NCBI GenBank assembly: GCA_013390945.1
Contig: JACAUC010000009.1
Span: 1 to 52,160, forward strand
Reading direction: 5' to 3'
Source of the DNA: Candidatus Chloroheliaceae bacterium
GTDB lineage: Bacteria > Chloroflexota > Chloroflexia > Chloroheliales > Chloroheliaceae
DNA: 52,160 bases
The position numbers and the translations under genes are program-made. The notes beneath the pieces were generated by a model. It did not search any database. It saw only the letters and a program-made list of their open reading frames with translations, and had not been told where the DNA came from. Each line of letters starts with the position of its first letter. The first letter of the stretch is position 1. Below, piece after piece: positions 1 through 7,695 of this stretch.

Positions 1-149
1 CCCACTTTAGCTATTAGACCGGACAACCAGTTGACATTTATTTCCGGTTGGACTGAAAAGGAGGTAAGTGCTATAGTTGCCTTTTAGGAAAAGTTTATAG
101 AGGTTGTTTTAGGCTGGTTTTTGAGAGATTTAGGCTTTTGGAACCTGAC

Positions 150-178
150 TTGACACTTTTTTAGCCCTGTGGTATTAT
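150..178 (+). promoter_or_regulatory. sigma70-type promoter of tRNA cluster
   Basis: TTGACA at 150-155 and TATTAT at 173-178 are separated by 17 bp. Initiation would fall near 185, just ahead of the first tRNA at 206. Nothing else is recognised in bases 1-149. Confidence 0.75.
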
Positions 179-205
179 TCTTCTTGCGCTGAACGGTAAC
201 GAAAG

Positions 206-277
206 GCCGGATTAGTTCAGTGGTAGAACACCATACTTGTAATATGGTTGTCGGGGGTTCGATTCCTCTATCCGGCT
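206..277 (+). tRNA. tRNA-Thr (anticodon TGT)
   Basis: The acceptor stem GCCGGAT (206-212) pairs with ATCCGGC (270-276). The D-arm, a 5-bp anticodon stem with loop CTTGTAA, and the T-arm GGGGGTTCGATTCCTC are all present. The anticodon is TGT, so it reads ACA threonine codons. CCA is not encoded. It is the first of three tRNAs behind one promoter. Confidence 0.95.
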
Positions 278-288
278 TGGTACATTTA

Positions 289-376
289 GGGCAGATGGCC
301 GAGTGGCTAATGGCAACGGTCTGTAAAACCGTCGGGGGGAACTCCTACACAGGTTCGAATCCTGTTCTGCCCACCA
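289..376 (+). tRNA. tRNA-Tyr (anticodon GTA)
   Basis: The acceptor GGGCAGA (289-295) pairs with TCTGCCC (366-372), followed by A and an encoded CCA (374-376). The anticodon loop CTGTAAA gives GTA. A long variable arm, as expected for a class II bacterial tRNA-Tyr, sits between the anticodon stem and the T-arm. Confidence 0.95.
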
Positions 377-405
377 TATCTTAGTTTTAGATTAAATCGT
401 AACTT

Positions 406-478
<73 letters not shown>

Positions 479-600
479 TTCTACATAATTAGCTGCTTTT
501 GGTAGCTCGTTAAGTTATAATTGATTTAGACTTAAAACGTTTGCTAATTGAGTGGTTTTGGAGAGAATGTTAGTACATTCTTTAATAAGAAAATTAAGTA

Positions 601-636
601 AAAACGGGTTGCAACGTTGCTTCAACCCGTTTTTGC
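601..636 (+). terminator. rho-independent terminator after tRNA cluster
   Basis: An 11-bp stem, AAAACGGGTTG (601-611) with CAACCCGTTTT (623-633), is followed by T-rich DNA. It ends the tRNA transcript. An extended -10 (TGCTATAAT, 649-657) lies just downstream and may start the transcript of the acidic protein gene. The rest of 479-796 shows nothing else. Confidence 0.85.
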
Positions 637-796
637 TTTCCTGCTTTATGCTATAATTGTCTTGTGCAGTAAATTCCTTTTGGCACTGTCTGAATCCGTA
701 GTATCTTTATGGTGGCTTATACCAGATATTTTGTGCTGTGTTCGTTTTTGATTCGTGAATAATTATTAACCTTTCAAGAAAAGGAGAGCCTTCGAC

Positions 797-1042
797 ATGA
801 CAACTTTGGTTGATACTGAACTGGTCTTGCCTGTAATGACAGATGAGGACGAGGTCGTGGAAGACTACGACAACGACGACCTTGAAGAGGACGAAGAAGA
901 AGACCTTGAAGAGGACGAAGAAGAAGACCTTGAAGAGGACGAGGAGGACGAGGAAGAAGACTACGACAATGATGACCTTGAGGAGGATGATGACGACGAG
1001 GAAGACGACCTTGAGGAGGACGATGACGACGAGGAAGATTAA
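797..1042 (+). CDS. highly acidic Asp/Glu repeat protein, unknown function
   Basis: An 81-residue protein with good ribosome binding (AAGGAG at 781-786). After about 15 ordinary residues (MTTLVDTELVLPV...) it is almost wholly Asp/Glu, with repeats of LEEDEEED and a twice-used DYDNDDLEED unit. There are no cysteines, no signal peptide and almost no basic residues. Such chains are expected to be disordered and to bind cations or basic proteins (inference). The same DNA read in the +1 frame is a Lys/Thr/Arg-rich shadow. It is a single-gene unit, closed by the palindrome at 1065. I cannot assign a function. Acidic tails of this kind also occur in RNA polymerase delta-like proteins, but no folded RpoE-type domain is visible here. 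Confidence 0.75.
   Translation: MTTLVDTELVLPVMTDEDEVVEDYDNDDLEEDEEEDLEEDEEEDLEEDEEDEEEDYDNDDLEEDDDDEEDDLEEDDDDEED
881..952 (+). repeat. 24-bp tandem repeat inside acidic ORF
   Basis: A 24-bp unit beginning CTTGAAGAGGACGAAGAAGA is present at 881-904 and 905-928. A third, diverged copy begins at 929. It encodes the 8-residue LEEDEEED repeat, and copy number may vary between strains. Confidence 0.8.
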
Positions 1043-1064
1043 GCTTGGCTCAGAAGATAGATAA

Positions 1065-1106
1065 GCAACCTGAAGTGCCTAGTTTAAACTAGGCACTTCA
1101 GGTTGC
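1065..1106. terminator. perfect 42-bp palindrome, probable bidirectional terminator
   Basis: Arms of 21 bp (1065-1085 and 1086-1106) are exact reverse complements with no spacer. It lies 22 bp after the acidic ORF. There is no T-run (TCCTAACA follows), so factor-independent termination is not certain. A protein-binding site is the alternative. Confidence 0.6.
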
Positions 1107-1263
1107 TCCTAACAAAGAAACGACCCTTGGTTTAAGAAACCTAGAGGAAATCACCGTTGTCAAGGGGAAGATCCTTTACTTTAGATGCTGGCTGACGAGC
1201 CGTTTGAGTGATTAAGCGTAACCACGCTGTCTGATAAGCGGTGAGAGCCTGCTAAGGGTGTGA

Positions 1264-1292
1264 TTGCGTAATACTTTGGCTAGTTGTATAAT
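1264..1292 (+). promoter_or_regulatory. candidate promoter of phosphoesterase gene
   Basis: TTGCGT (1264-1269), a 17-bp spacer and TATAAT (1287-1292) lie about 135 bp upstream of the phosphoesterase start. The rest of the 1107-1426 gap has no ORF. It contains several short self-complementary stretches (about 1180-1260), but I recognise no RNA family. Confidence 0.5.
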
Positions 1293-1426
1293 TCACCACA
1301 AAATTAAGCTACCTTCATAAAAAGCTTTTAGTTTTCAGCTATAACTGGCTCAATATAGCGAAAGTTGTCCTCGAAAAAGATAGGTCAGTTTTTCGTCAGG
1401 AAAGTAGGCTAAGAAGTTGAGAAATT

Positions 1427-2224
1427 ATGCGTTACGGATTGGTTTCGGATATTCATAGTAACTTACCGGCACTAGAAGCGGCGCTGGAAAGTATCCAAGC
1501 TTTAGGGCCAATAGATGGCCTTTTATGTATGGGTGACATTGTTGGATATGGGCCACAGCCTAATGAGGTGATTGAGCGGCTCAGAAGTTTCGAACTCTTT
1601 TCTATCGTTGGCAACCACGATTTAGCAGTATTGGGACGACTTGAACTAGGCGACTTCAACGCCGATGCAATTCAGGCCAATCGCTGGAACCGTGAAAAAC
1701 TAACCGATACTAATCGAGAATGGCTGGAGCAACTTCAACCAATGAGTCCCTTTAACGAAAAAGTGACTTTGGCCCATGGTAGCCCACTTGAGCCAGTTTG
1801 GGAATATTTAACGACACCTCAAGCTGCCGCACGTAGTTTTGCCAAGTTTGAGACCCAGCTCTGTTTTGTAGGCCATACTCATTTACCGCGCATTTTTCGT
1901 CTCAAGGCCAATCCTTCGGAGGGTGATGGTTTCCCGCGTATTATCCGTCCCTTTAAATCGGTTACTTATCATCCTCGCACAGAGATGATTATACCGCCAC
2001 CTGACCAAGTCTTTGAAATCAAGGATGAACGTATAATCTTAAATCCTGGTAGTGTGGGTCAGCCGCGTGACGGCGATAGCCGCGCCAGCTTTGCTGTCTA
2101 TGACGATAAGACTCAAACAATTACTTTTGGACGAGCAGCTTATGATATTTACCTGACGCAACATCTGATGCGCCAAGTCAGTCTACCCGCTCGACTGATC
2201 TTGCGCCTTGATTATGGCTTATAA
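1427..2224 (+). CDS. calcineurin-like metallophosphoesterase (YfcE/MJ0936 type)
   Basis: A 265-residue predicted cytosolic phosphoesterase. All five metal-binding blocks are visible: SDIHSN (D8, H10), MGDIVGYG (D37), GNHD (62-65), LAHGSP near 117 and GHTHLP near 149. These bind a dinuclear metal centre in the family. It is longer than the minimal YfcE phosphodiesterase (about 180 residues), with an insert between GHTH and the C-terminal NPGSVGQPRDGD block. That last block is typical of the family. The substrate cannot be told from sequence. It is monocistronic, 118 bp before the UspA-like gene. No strong Shine-Dalgarno is seen, but ATG 1427 gives the canonical MRYGLVSDIH start. Confidence 0.85.
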   Translation: MRYGLVSDIHSNLPALEAALESIQALGPIDGLLCMGDIVGYGPQPNEVIERLRSFELFSIVGNHDLAVLGRLELGDFNADAIQANRWNREKLTDTNREWLEQLQPMSPFNEKVTLAHGSPLEPVWEYLTTPQAAARSFAKFETQLCFVGHTHLPRIFRLKANPSEGDGFPRIIRPFKSVTYHPRTEMIIPPPDQVFEIKDERIILNPGSVGQPRDGDSRASFAVYDDKTQTITFGRAAYDIYLTQHLMRQVSLPARLILRLDYGL

Positions 2225-2342
2225 CTTACTTAGGATTGCAGCGTTTGTAACTTTTGTAAGAAGCCTTCGTAAATTAGTTATATAATGGTTAGTAAAATTT
2301 TAGGCTGACCACCCTTTTAACAAAAGAAGGAATAAAGAAAAT

Positions 2343-2804
2343 ATGAGTGAACGAAGTACTCACTCGGTAGGTACAATATTAGTGCCGTTGAAGGGAGTTT
2401 CTGGCGATGAAGAAGTGGTTCGCCAAGCCGCGCTACTAGCTAAACGTAACCGGGCACTAGTCTATGTGATCTATGTGATGGTTGTCAGGCAAGAATTACC
2501 TCTCGAAGCGGAAATGCCCGAAGAATTGGAAAAAGCCGAACGGATTCTGGCCGAAGCTGAAAAAATCGTGCAGGTCTATGGAGTAGAGTTTGAAAGCAGT
2601 ATCTTACAGGCCCGTAGTGCTGGTGTAGCCATTGTAGAAGAGGCTACCGAGCGCAAAGCCGATTTAATTATGATGGTAGTGACTTATCGTAGCCGCTTGG
2701 GTGAATTTAACATGGGCCGCACAGTACCCTATATTCTTAAAAATGCCCCCTGTCGGGTTTGGATGTTTCGGGATGAGCTTAGCAAGATTAAAAATAATCC
2801 CTAG
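2343..2804 (+). CDS. UspA-family universal stress protein
   Basis: 153 residues with one Usp domain: an N-terminal strand GTILVPLKG, a central helical part and a C-terminal strand-helix MMVVTYRSRLGEFNMGRTVPYILKNAPCRV. The ATP-binding G-x2-G-x9-G signature is degraded (RLGEFNMGRTV), so nucleotide binding is uncertain. RBS AAGGAA lies upstream. It is followed after 20 bp by the first TrkA-like gene. Usp proteins often accompany ion transporters and channels, which fits a link to potassium homeostasis (inference). Confidence 0.8.
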   Translation: MSERSTHSVGTILVPLKGVSGDEEVVRQAALLAKRNRALVYVIYVMVVRQELPLEAEMPEELEKAERILAEAEKIVQVYGVEFESSILQARSAGVAIVEEATERKADLIMMVVTYRSRLGEFNMGRTVPYILKNAPCRVWMFRDELSKIKNNP

Positions 2805-2824
2805 ATTTAAGGAGCAGGCTAATT

Positions 2825-3262
2825 ATGAATTTTGTAATTTTAGGTTGTGGTCGAGTCGGTTCACGCCTGGCAGTACTGCTCGATAAGATGGGCCACAATG
2901 TGGCTATTATTGATAGAACCTCCGATGCCTTCAAGCGTCTGCCAACTACATTTAAAGGCCGAGCGGTCATTGGTATTGGCATTGACGAGGATGTCCTTAA
3001 AAGTGCTGGTATCGAACAAGCCGATGTCTTTGCCGCGGTAACTAATGGGGATAATACCAATATCATGGCCTCCCAAGTGGCTAAAGAACTTTTTCAGGTA
3101 CCCCGTGTGATTGCTCGTATCTATGACCCTATTCGAGAAGGTACTTACCATGCGCTGGGCCTCGATACGATCTGCCCAACTACGTTGATTACTAATCAGA
3201 TCATCAACGATGTTTTAAGCGGTGATATGCTTCCTGGAAGCAATAAAGTAGCCAATAGATAG
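2825..3262 (+). CDS. TrkA-N (RCK) domain protein, short form
   Basis: 145 residues made almost only of an RCK N-domain. It has the Rossmann motif GCGRVG (7-12), an acidic strand end near VAIIDR, then GIGIDEDVLKSAGIEQADVFAAVTNGDNTN, the usual TrkA-N adenine/ligand loop. No TrkA-C domain is present; the chain ends about 15 residues after the Rossmann fold. RBS AAGGAG (2809-2814) precedes ATG. It lies in one operon with the longer paralogue 22 bp downstream. It probably gates or regulates a K+ channel or transporter in response to nucleotide, but no channel subunit is in this window. Confidence 0.85.
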   Translation: MNFVILGCGRVGSRLAVLLDKMGHNVAIIDRTSDAFKRLPTTFKGRAVIGIGIDEDVLKSAGIEQADVFAAVTNGDNTNIMASQVAKELFQVPRVIARIYDPIREGTYHALGLDTICPTTLITNQIINDVLSGDMLPGSNKVANR

Positions 3263-3284
3263 GTAGGAAAGAAAGGCGAAAAAC

Positions 3285-3947
3285 GTGTATATTATTGTTG
3301 CTGGTGGGGGTAAGGTAGGGCGCTACTTAACCGAGACGCTGGTCAACGACGGCTACGAAGTACTCTTGATCGAGCGGCTAAAAGCCAAAGTAGAGCAATA
3401 TACCGAGCAGCTTGGTGGCGTCGCGGTGCAGGGCGATGCCTGTGAAGCTCAAGTCTTAGCCGATGCCGGGGCGGGGCGAGCCGATGTTATTATCGCTGTC
3501 ACAGGTGATGACGAAGATAATTTGGTCATTTGCCAAATGGCAAAGCGTAAATTTAATGTTGGGCGGGCGATAGCCCGTGTTAATAATCCTAAGAATGAGC
3601 GGATCTTTAAGCATCTCGGCATTGATGCTACGGTTAGCCATACCAATATTATCCTGAGTATGATTGAACAGGTTATTCCTTCACATTCACTCTGGCACTT
3701 GACGCACCTGCGTAATTCAGACTTAGAAATGATTGATGCCGTCCTCGGTTCTAATTCTCCCGTTCTTAATAAGTCTTTGAGTTCGATCAACTTACCGGCT
3801 GATTCCAATGTGGTCTTGGTAGTACGTAATGGTAAAACTATTGTTCCGCGCGGAGATTTGGTCTTTGCACCCCACGATGAAGTAATTGCTATCGTGGCCC
3901 GCAATAGCAGGCATGAGGTTCGGCGGCTTTTAGTAGGTACCGAATAA
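3285..3947 (+). CDS. trkA: TrkA/KtrA-type potassium uptake regulator
   Basis: 220 residues with a GTG start at 3285 (the first codon giving the MYIIVAGGGKVG motif). The RCK-N domain carries GGGKVG (7-12) and ADVIIAVTGDDEDNLVICQMAK. From about residue 140 a TrkA-C domain follows (IDAVLGSNSPVLNKSLSSIN...DEVIAIVARNSRHEVRRLL). In the family it binds NAD(H)/ATP at the cytoplasmic face of Trk/Ktr transporters. It pairs with the shorter TrkA-N gene upstream, so a hetero-octameric ring is possible (inference). The gene symbol is used in the family sense. Confidence 0.85.
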   Translation: MYIIVAGGGKVGRYLTETLVNDGYEVLLIERLKAKVEQYTEQLGGVAVQGDACEAQVLADAGAGRADVIIAVTGDDEDNLVICQMAKRKFNVGRAIARVNNPKNERIFKHLGIDATVSHTNIILSMIEQVIPSHSLWHLTHLRNSDLEMIDAVLGSNSPVLNKSLSSINLPADSNVVLVVRNGKTIVPRGDLVFAPHDEVIAIVARNSRHEVRRLLVGTE

Positions 3948-3976
3948 ACTAAAAAACTTGAAGCAATAACAAGGTA

Positions 3977-4582
3977 ATGGCAAACAAAGTTGACGGTCGT
4001 ACTACCGACACTAAAAAGCGGATTCTCAGGGAAGCCAAGCGAATGTACCTGAAAGGCGGTTATGCGGGCATTTCGTTGCAAGAATTAGCTACCCGCTTGG
4101 AAATCAGCAAACCAGCCTTGTTCCATCACTATAAGTCGAAGCAAGAACTCTTCTACGAAATTTTGCTCGATATAGCTGAAGGCAACCGCCTCGTGATACA
4201 TAGCGCGATTCAGCAAGGGCGGGATAGTCGTTCTCGCCTGCATCACATTCTCTTGACTATGCGACACCAGCCCTTCTTTGACCCCATGAAGTTTCTAAAC
4301 GAAGAGATGGATGAATTGAACGAAGAACAGCGGCGCGACGTTTGGCAAACCTTCTATGAGAGTTTGCAAGGCCCCATTACTCAAGTCCTAGAGGAGGGTA
4401 TTATGACCGGTGAATTGCGCCCACATAATACCAGAGTAGGCGAAATGGCCTTTGTTAATCTCTTGATGCTCTTACCTAGCCCCGGTAGCCCCATTTCTCG
4501 TGTAATGGCCCAAGTGGACGAAAACGAAGAAGAATATATTGAGGAATTGCTCCGCCTTTTCGTGGATGGTTTGCGTAACTAA
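3977..4582 (+). CDS. TetR/AcrR-family transcriptional regulator
   Basis: 201 residues. The N-terminal TetR HTH is clear: TKKRILREAKRMYLKGGYAGISLQELATRLEISKPALFHHYKSKQELF (residues about 12-60). The C-terminal ligand/dimer domain is variable. It begins 29 bp after trkA, so it may belong to that operon. The target genes and ligand are unknown. Confidence 0.9.
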   Translation: MANKVDGRTTDTKKRILREAKRMYLKGGYAGISLQELATRLEISKPALFHHYKSKQELFYEILLDIAEGNRLVIHSAIQQGRDSRSRLHHILLTMRHQPFFDPMKFLNEEMDELNEEQRRDVWQTFYESLQGPITQVLEEGIMTGELRPHNTRVGEMAFVNLLMLLPSPGSPISRVMAQVDENEEEYIEELLRLFVDGLRN

Positions 4583-4632
4583 TACCTGTAATTTCCCATC
4601 CCGATTTCAGTTACAGCGAACTTAGCACAAAG

Positions 4633-5067
4633 ATGATCGGTAAGTTAACTATTCCGACCCACCTCTGGCAAGAGATGTTGGGCCATTTACAAAGGGCTTA
4701 TCCGGAGGAGGGCTGTGGACTACTAGGTGGCATCCAAAACCAGGCTCTCAGGCATTACCCGACTACCAATGTGGAGCCCGAAAATAAGCACTGCCGCTAC
4801 CTGATCGATTCTAGGCAACAACTTGAAGCTGAAGAAGAAATAGAGGCCCATGGTTTAGAACTATTAGCGATCTACCACAGCCATCCTAAAAGTCCGGCCT
4901 ATCCTTCTCCCACAGATGTAAGCACAGCCTACTACCCTGCGGCCTTCTATGTGTTGGTCTCTTTCGCTGATTATGCACATCCTGATCTTCGAGCCTATAA
5001 AATCATCAAGCCTGACCATTGGGGTGAAAGCGGCGAAATCGTCGGGCAGGAGATAGAAATAATTTAA
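4633..5067 (+). CDS. JAMM (Mov34/MPN) metalloprotease-like protein
   Basis: 144 residues with a complete JAMM zinc site: E25/E26 in PEEGCGLLGG, then H82-S-H84, S92 and D95 (HxH-x10-D). Single-domain bacterial JAMM proteins remove ubiquitin-like sulfur carriers (MoaD/ThiS type) or act with cysteine/thiamine sulfur transfer. No sulfur carrier gene adjoins it, so the substrate is open. The Fe-S genes downstream make a link to sulfur metabolism attractive (inference). Confidence 0.85.
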   Translation: MIGKLTIPTHLWQEMLGHLQRAYPEEGCGLLGGIQNQALRHYPTTNVEPENKHCRYLIDSRQQLEAEEEIEAHGLELLAIYHSHPKSPAYPSPTDVSTAYYPAAFYVLVSFADYAHPDLRAYKIIKPDHWGESGEIVGQEIEII

Positions 5068-5197
5068 CCCTATCCCTCCTAGGTCAAAGAGAAAGAAAAT
5101 ACAAAAAGTTCTCATTTATAATATAATACGGTAGGATAAGTTAGCTGTGGTTTTTTAACCTGTAAATATTATAGCCAGAGGAGGCAAGCCGATCATT

Positions 5198-5983
5198 ATG
5201 CCAAAAGTTATTATCAATGATGAGGAGTTTGAAGCAAACGAGGGTGAGGGTCTTCTAAATATTGCCAGGCGAAATGGAGTACACATTGGCTTTGCATGCA
5301 ATGGAAATGGACTCTGTACTACCTGCGAGTGCAAAGTGTTAGAGGGCAAGGAGAGATTAAGTAGCTACAACGAGGTTGAGAATGCTTGGTTGCCAGTTTC
5401 TCGTAAAGAGGCGGGTTACAGGCTTGGTTGCCAAACTTTCGTAGTACCAGCAGGGGCTGGAACGCCACCACTGAAAGTTATCACCCGCGCCGAACTGGTG
5501 CGTCGGCAGTTTTTGGAGGGATTAGGTTTAGCCAAGTTTAGTGATAGCCCTAGTACGTTGGGCGATTTCGTGGGTACTATACTGAAAACCACGCTAGACC
5601 ACGTAATTGGGGCACCGACGGGCATGGCTAATGGTCTTACTCGCTTGGGTATTGTCACTTTTCTCTTCCCTTTCAACGATATGAACGGCTTTTTAAACGA
5701 CACTGGACAAGTCCTCAACAAGCAATTGGGAACTAACTTTGGTACTCTGACACCAGATTCGATTCCAGAGAATACAAATTCGGAGGAGAAACCTGACAGT
5801 ACTGGAGGTTGGTTCTTTAGGCGAAGAAAAGCAGCAGCCCAAGCTTCGGCAGAGTCAACTCCGCCACCTAGTGGATCTGTTGCTGCACCTGCCGCAGAGA
5901 AAACGGCACCAAGACCAGCTTCATCTGAGGGTAATGAGAAGGTAAATATCTCTCCGCTTGGTAAACGAAGAAGGGAAAAATAG
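5198..5983 (+). CDS. [2Fe-2S] ferredoxin-domain protein with long C-terminal extension
   Basis: 261 residues. The N-terminal 90 residues are a plant-type [2Fe-2S] domain with ligands C34, C40, C43 and C78 (C-x5-C-x2-C-x34-C); an extra C45 is present. After an ELVRRQF helix there is an amphipathic, partly hydrophobic stretch (about 115-175, with MANGLTRLGIVTFLFPFN). A Pro/Ala/Ser-rich tail with basic ends (WFFRRRKAAAQ...GKRRREK) closes the chain. This layout differs from soluble electron-carrier ferredoxins and recalls [2Fe-2S] chlorosome envelope proteins (CsmI/J/X type) or a membrane-peripheral carrier; this is inference only. The IscA-like gene starts 3 bp later, so the two are cotranscribed. 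A TATAAT lies at about 5122-5127. Confidence 0.8.
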   Translation: MPKVIINDEEFEANEGEGLLNIARRNGVHIGFACNGNGLCTTCECKVLEGKERLSSYNEVENAWLPVSRKEAGYRLGCQTFVVPAGAGTPPLKVITRAELVRRQFLEGLGLAKFSDSPSTLGDFVGTILKTTLDHVIGAPTGMANGLTRLGIVTFLFPFNDMNGFLNDTGQVLNKQLGTNFGTLTPDSIPENTNSEEKPDSTGGWFFRRRKAAAQASAESTPPPSGSVAAPAAEKTAPRPASSEGNEKVNISPLGKRRREK

Positions 5984-5986
5984 AAG

Positions 5987-6325
5987 GTGCAAACTTCGAC
6001 AACCCTTCTGACCATTACCTCGGAGGCACTAGCGGAGCTTCGCCAAGTTTTGAGCGAGGAGTCTAATCCGAATTTGGGTCTACGCATTTTCGTACAAGGC
6101 TCCAAAGCTGCCATGACCCTCGATGACCTGGAACGTGAGGACGATGTGGTTATGGAATTTGAAGGTCTGCGTGTTTTGGTAGATGAAGGTAGCGTTCCTT
6201 ATTTGGTAGGCGCAACCATCAATTTCCAAAATAGTCTAATGAGGCGCGGTTTCATAATCGAGGATGCAAACTTGCCACAATCCGGCGGTGGCTGCTGCGG
6301 TGGTAGTTGCGGCTGCGGCAAATAG
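5987..6325 (+). CDS. HesB/IscA-like protein lacking the first cluster cysteine
   Basis: 112 residues from GTG 5987. It has the A-type carrier fold signature: ITSEALAELRQVL, LRIFVQG, then EFEGLRVLVDEGSVPYLVGATINFQ and GFIIEDANLP. A-type carriers use one Cys after the GGC block and two in a C-terminal CGCG. Here the first position is replaced (FVQGSKAAMTL), while the tail is enriched (GGGCCGGSCGCGK). It may bind a cluster only at the C-terminal dimer interface, or serve structure rather than transfer. It adjoins the [2Fe-2S] gene and is closed by the terminator at 6347. Confidence 0.8.
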   Translation: MQTSTTLLTITSEALAELRQVLSEESNPNLGLRIFVQGSKAAMTLDDLEREDDVVMEFEGLRVLVDEGSVPYLVGATINFQNSLMRRGFIIEDANLPQSGGGCCGGSCGCGK

Positions 6326-6346
6326 ACATGGTGGGCTAGAAAACTT

Positions 6347-6383
6347 AAAAAGAGGGCTAATTCACGAATTGGCCCTCTTTTTT
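6347..6383 (+). terminator. rho-independent terminator after Fe-S operon
   Basis: The stem AGAGGGC...GCCCTCT extends inward through AATT/AATT and has flanking A and T runs (TTTTTT). It ends the ferredoxin/IscA-like operon. Confidence 0.9.
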
Positions 6384-6456
6384 GTATTGGACAAACCACC
6401 TAGGTATCGCTGGTTCCACGAAAAAGCCCCACGCCTCTCCTAGCTCGATTTAAAGT

Positions 6457-6484
6457 TTGACAAAAGCTAAGAGAAGGTTAGAAT
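6457..6484 (+). promoter_or_regulatory. promoter of ABC ATPase gene
   Basis: TTGACA (6457-6462), a 16-bp spacer and TAGAAT (6479-6484) lie 49 bp upstream of the start codon. An imperfect inverted repeat (TGTCTG...CGGACA, about 6493-6510) follows and could be an operator. Confidence 0.7.
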
Positions 6485-6532
6485 AAGGCTAATGTCTGTA
6501 AGAACGGACACTTTCAGAAGGAGAATCTTATT

Positions 6533-7672
6533 ATGGCTGGTGTAATCCTTGAACACATCTTCAAGCGGTATGGCGACCTCATAACGGTGAATGATCTCAA
6601 CCTCGATATTAAAGATAAAGAGTTTCTGGTTTTGGTTGGCCCTAGCGGTTGCGGCAAATCTACCACTTTACGTATGATTGCCGGGCTAGAAGAGATTAGT
6701 GACGGTGAGTTGAAGATTAACGGGCGACGGGTGAATGATGTGGCTCCCAAAGACCGCGACATTGCAATGGTCTTCCAGAGCTACGCGCTTTACCCCCATA
6801 TGAGTGTCTACGATAATATGGCTTTTGGCCTCAAGTTACGTCATGTTCCAAAAGAACAGATTAAGAAGCGGGTGCAAGAGACCGCCGATATGCTGGAAAT
6901 CGGTCAGTTGTTAGAGCGCAAGCCTAAAGCCCTCAGTGGTGGGCAACGCCAACGTGTAGCACTAGGTCGGGCAATCGTGCGGGAACCAAAAGTCTTCTTG
7001 ATGGATGAGCCGCTCTCGAACCTAGATGCCAAGCTGCGGGTACAGACCCGCACCCAGATTTCTAAGCTACATCAGCGCCTCCAAACTACCATTATCTATG
7101 TTACCCACGATCAGACTGAAGCAATGACGATGGCCGACCGAATTGTAGTACTCAAAGATGGCCTCTTACAGCAGGAACCAGATACGCCGCAGAGTCTCTA
7201 CGATTACCCTGAAAATATGTTTGTGGCTGGTTTTATTGGTAGTCCGCCCATGAATTTTTTCGAGTCAGTGCTAAGTGGCACTCAAACCGAAATGGTTCTC
7301 GATGCTACTACTTTCCAGTTGAAAATACCAAACCAGTACCGCAACGACTTGGCTCCTTATATGGGCAAGGAAGTGGTCTTTGGTATCCGGCCTGAACATA
7401 TCCATAACCTGCAATTCACTAATCCGGGTGGAGCCGAAGGGGGCAATACCGCCGAAGTAAGTGTCGAAGTAGTGGAGCCGATGGGCAGCGAAGTTTATGT
7501 CTACCTAGCCAGCGGTAAACATTCCTTTACCGCCCGCCTTGATGCTCGTACCCGCGCCCGACCCAACGACAGGCTGGAGGTAGCTTTCGATATGTCTCAT
7601 CTGCACGTCTTTGACAAGCAGAGTCAGAAGAGTTTAATTACCCGCCACAACGTCGAGCGACCGAATCGGTAA
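6533..7672 (+). CDS. ABC transporter ATP-binding protein, MalK/UgpC/MsmK type
   Basis: 379 residues. Walker A GPSGCGKST (36-44), Q-loop near VFQSYALYPH, signature LSGGQRQRVALGRA near 134, Walker B VFLMDEPLSNLD and the switch His in VTHDQTEA are all present. The C-terminal 140 residues form the regulatory OB-type (TOBE) domain seen in sugar importers. It energises uptake of a carbohydrate or glycerol-3-phosphate type solute in this family. No permease or binding protein is adjacent. A stand-alone MsmK-type ATPase shared by several sugar importers is therefore likely. RBS AGAAGGAG precedes ATG. Confidence 0.9.
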   Translation: MAGVILEHIFKRYGDLITVNDLNLDIKDKEFLVLVGPSGCGKSTTLRMIAGLEEISDGELKINGRRVNDVAPKDRDIAMVFQSYALYPHMSVYDNMAFGLKLRHVPKEQIKKRVQETADMLEIGQLLERKPKALSGGQRQRVALGRAIVREPKVFLMDEPLSNLDAKLRVQTRTQISKLHQRLQTTIIYVTHDQTEAMTMADRIVVLKDGLLQQEPDTPQSLYDYPENMFVAGFIGSPPMNFFESVLSGTQTEMVLDATTFQLKIPNQYRNDLAPYMGKEVVFGIRPEHIHNLQFTNPGGAEGGNTAEVSVEVVEPMGSEVYVYLASGKHSFTARLDARTRARPNDRLEVAFDMSHLHVFDKQSQKSLITRHNVERPNR

Positions 7673-7695
7673 AAAATAGAAAGAGGTTGTAGCTG

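Noticed and set aside
843..1064. Lys/Thr/Arg-rich frame within the acidic gene
   Set aside because: It is the +1 reading of the Asp/Glu repeat codons and has no ribosome site of its own.
1107..1426. Possible riboswitch or T-box before the phosphoesterase
   Set aside because: Some self-complementary pieces exist, but no conserved motif of a known family could be matched by eye, and the candidate promoter lies downstream of them.
3449..4081. 210-residue open frame on the minus strand
   Set aside because: It lies across trkA and the TetR gene, both well supported, and has no motif.
5416..6114. 232-residue open frame on the minus strand
   Set aside because: Antisense to the [2Fe-2S] and IscA-like genes, which have clear motifs; composition is that of a complement shadow.
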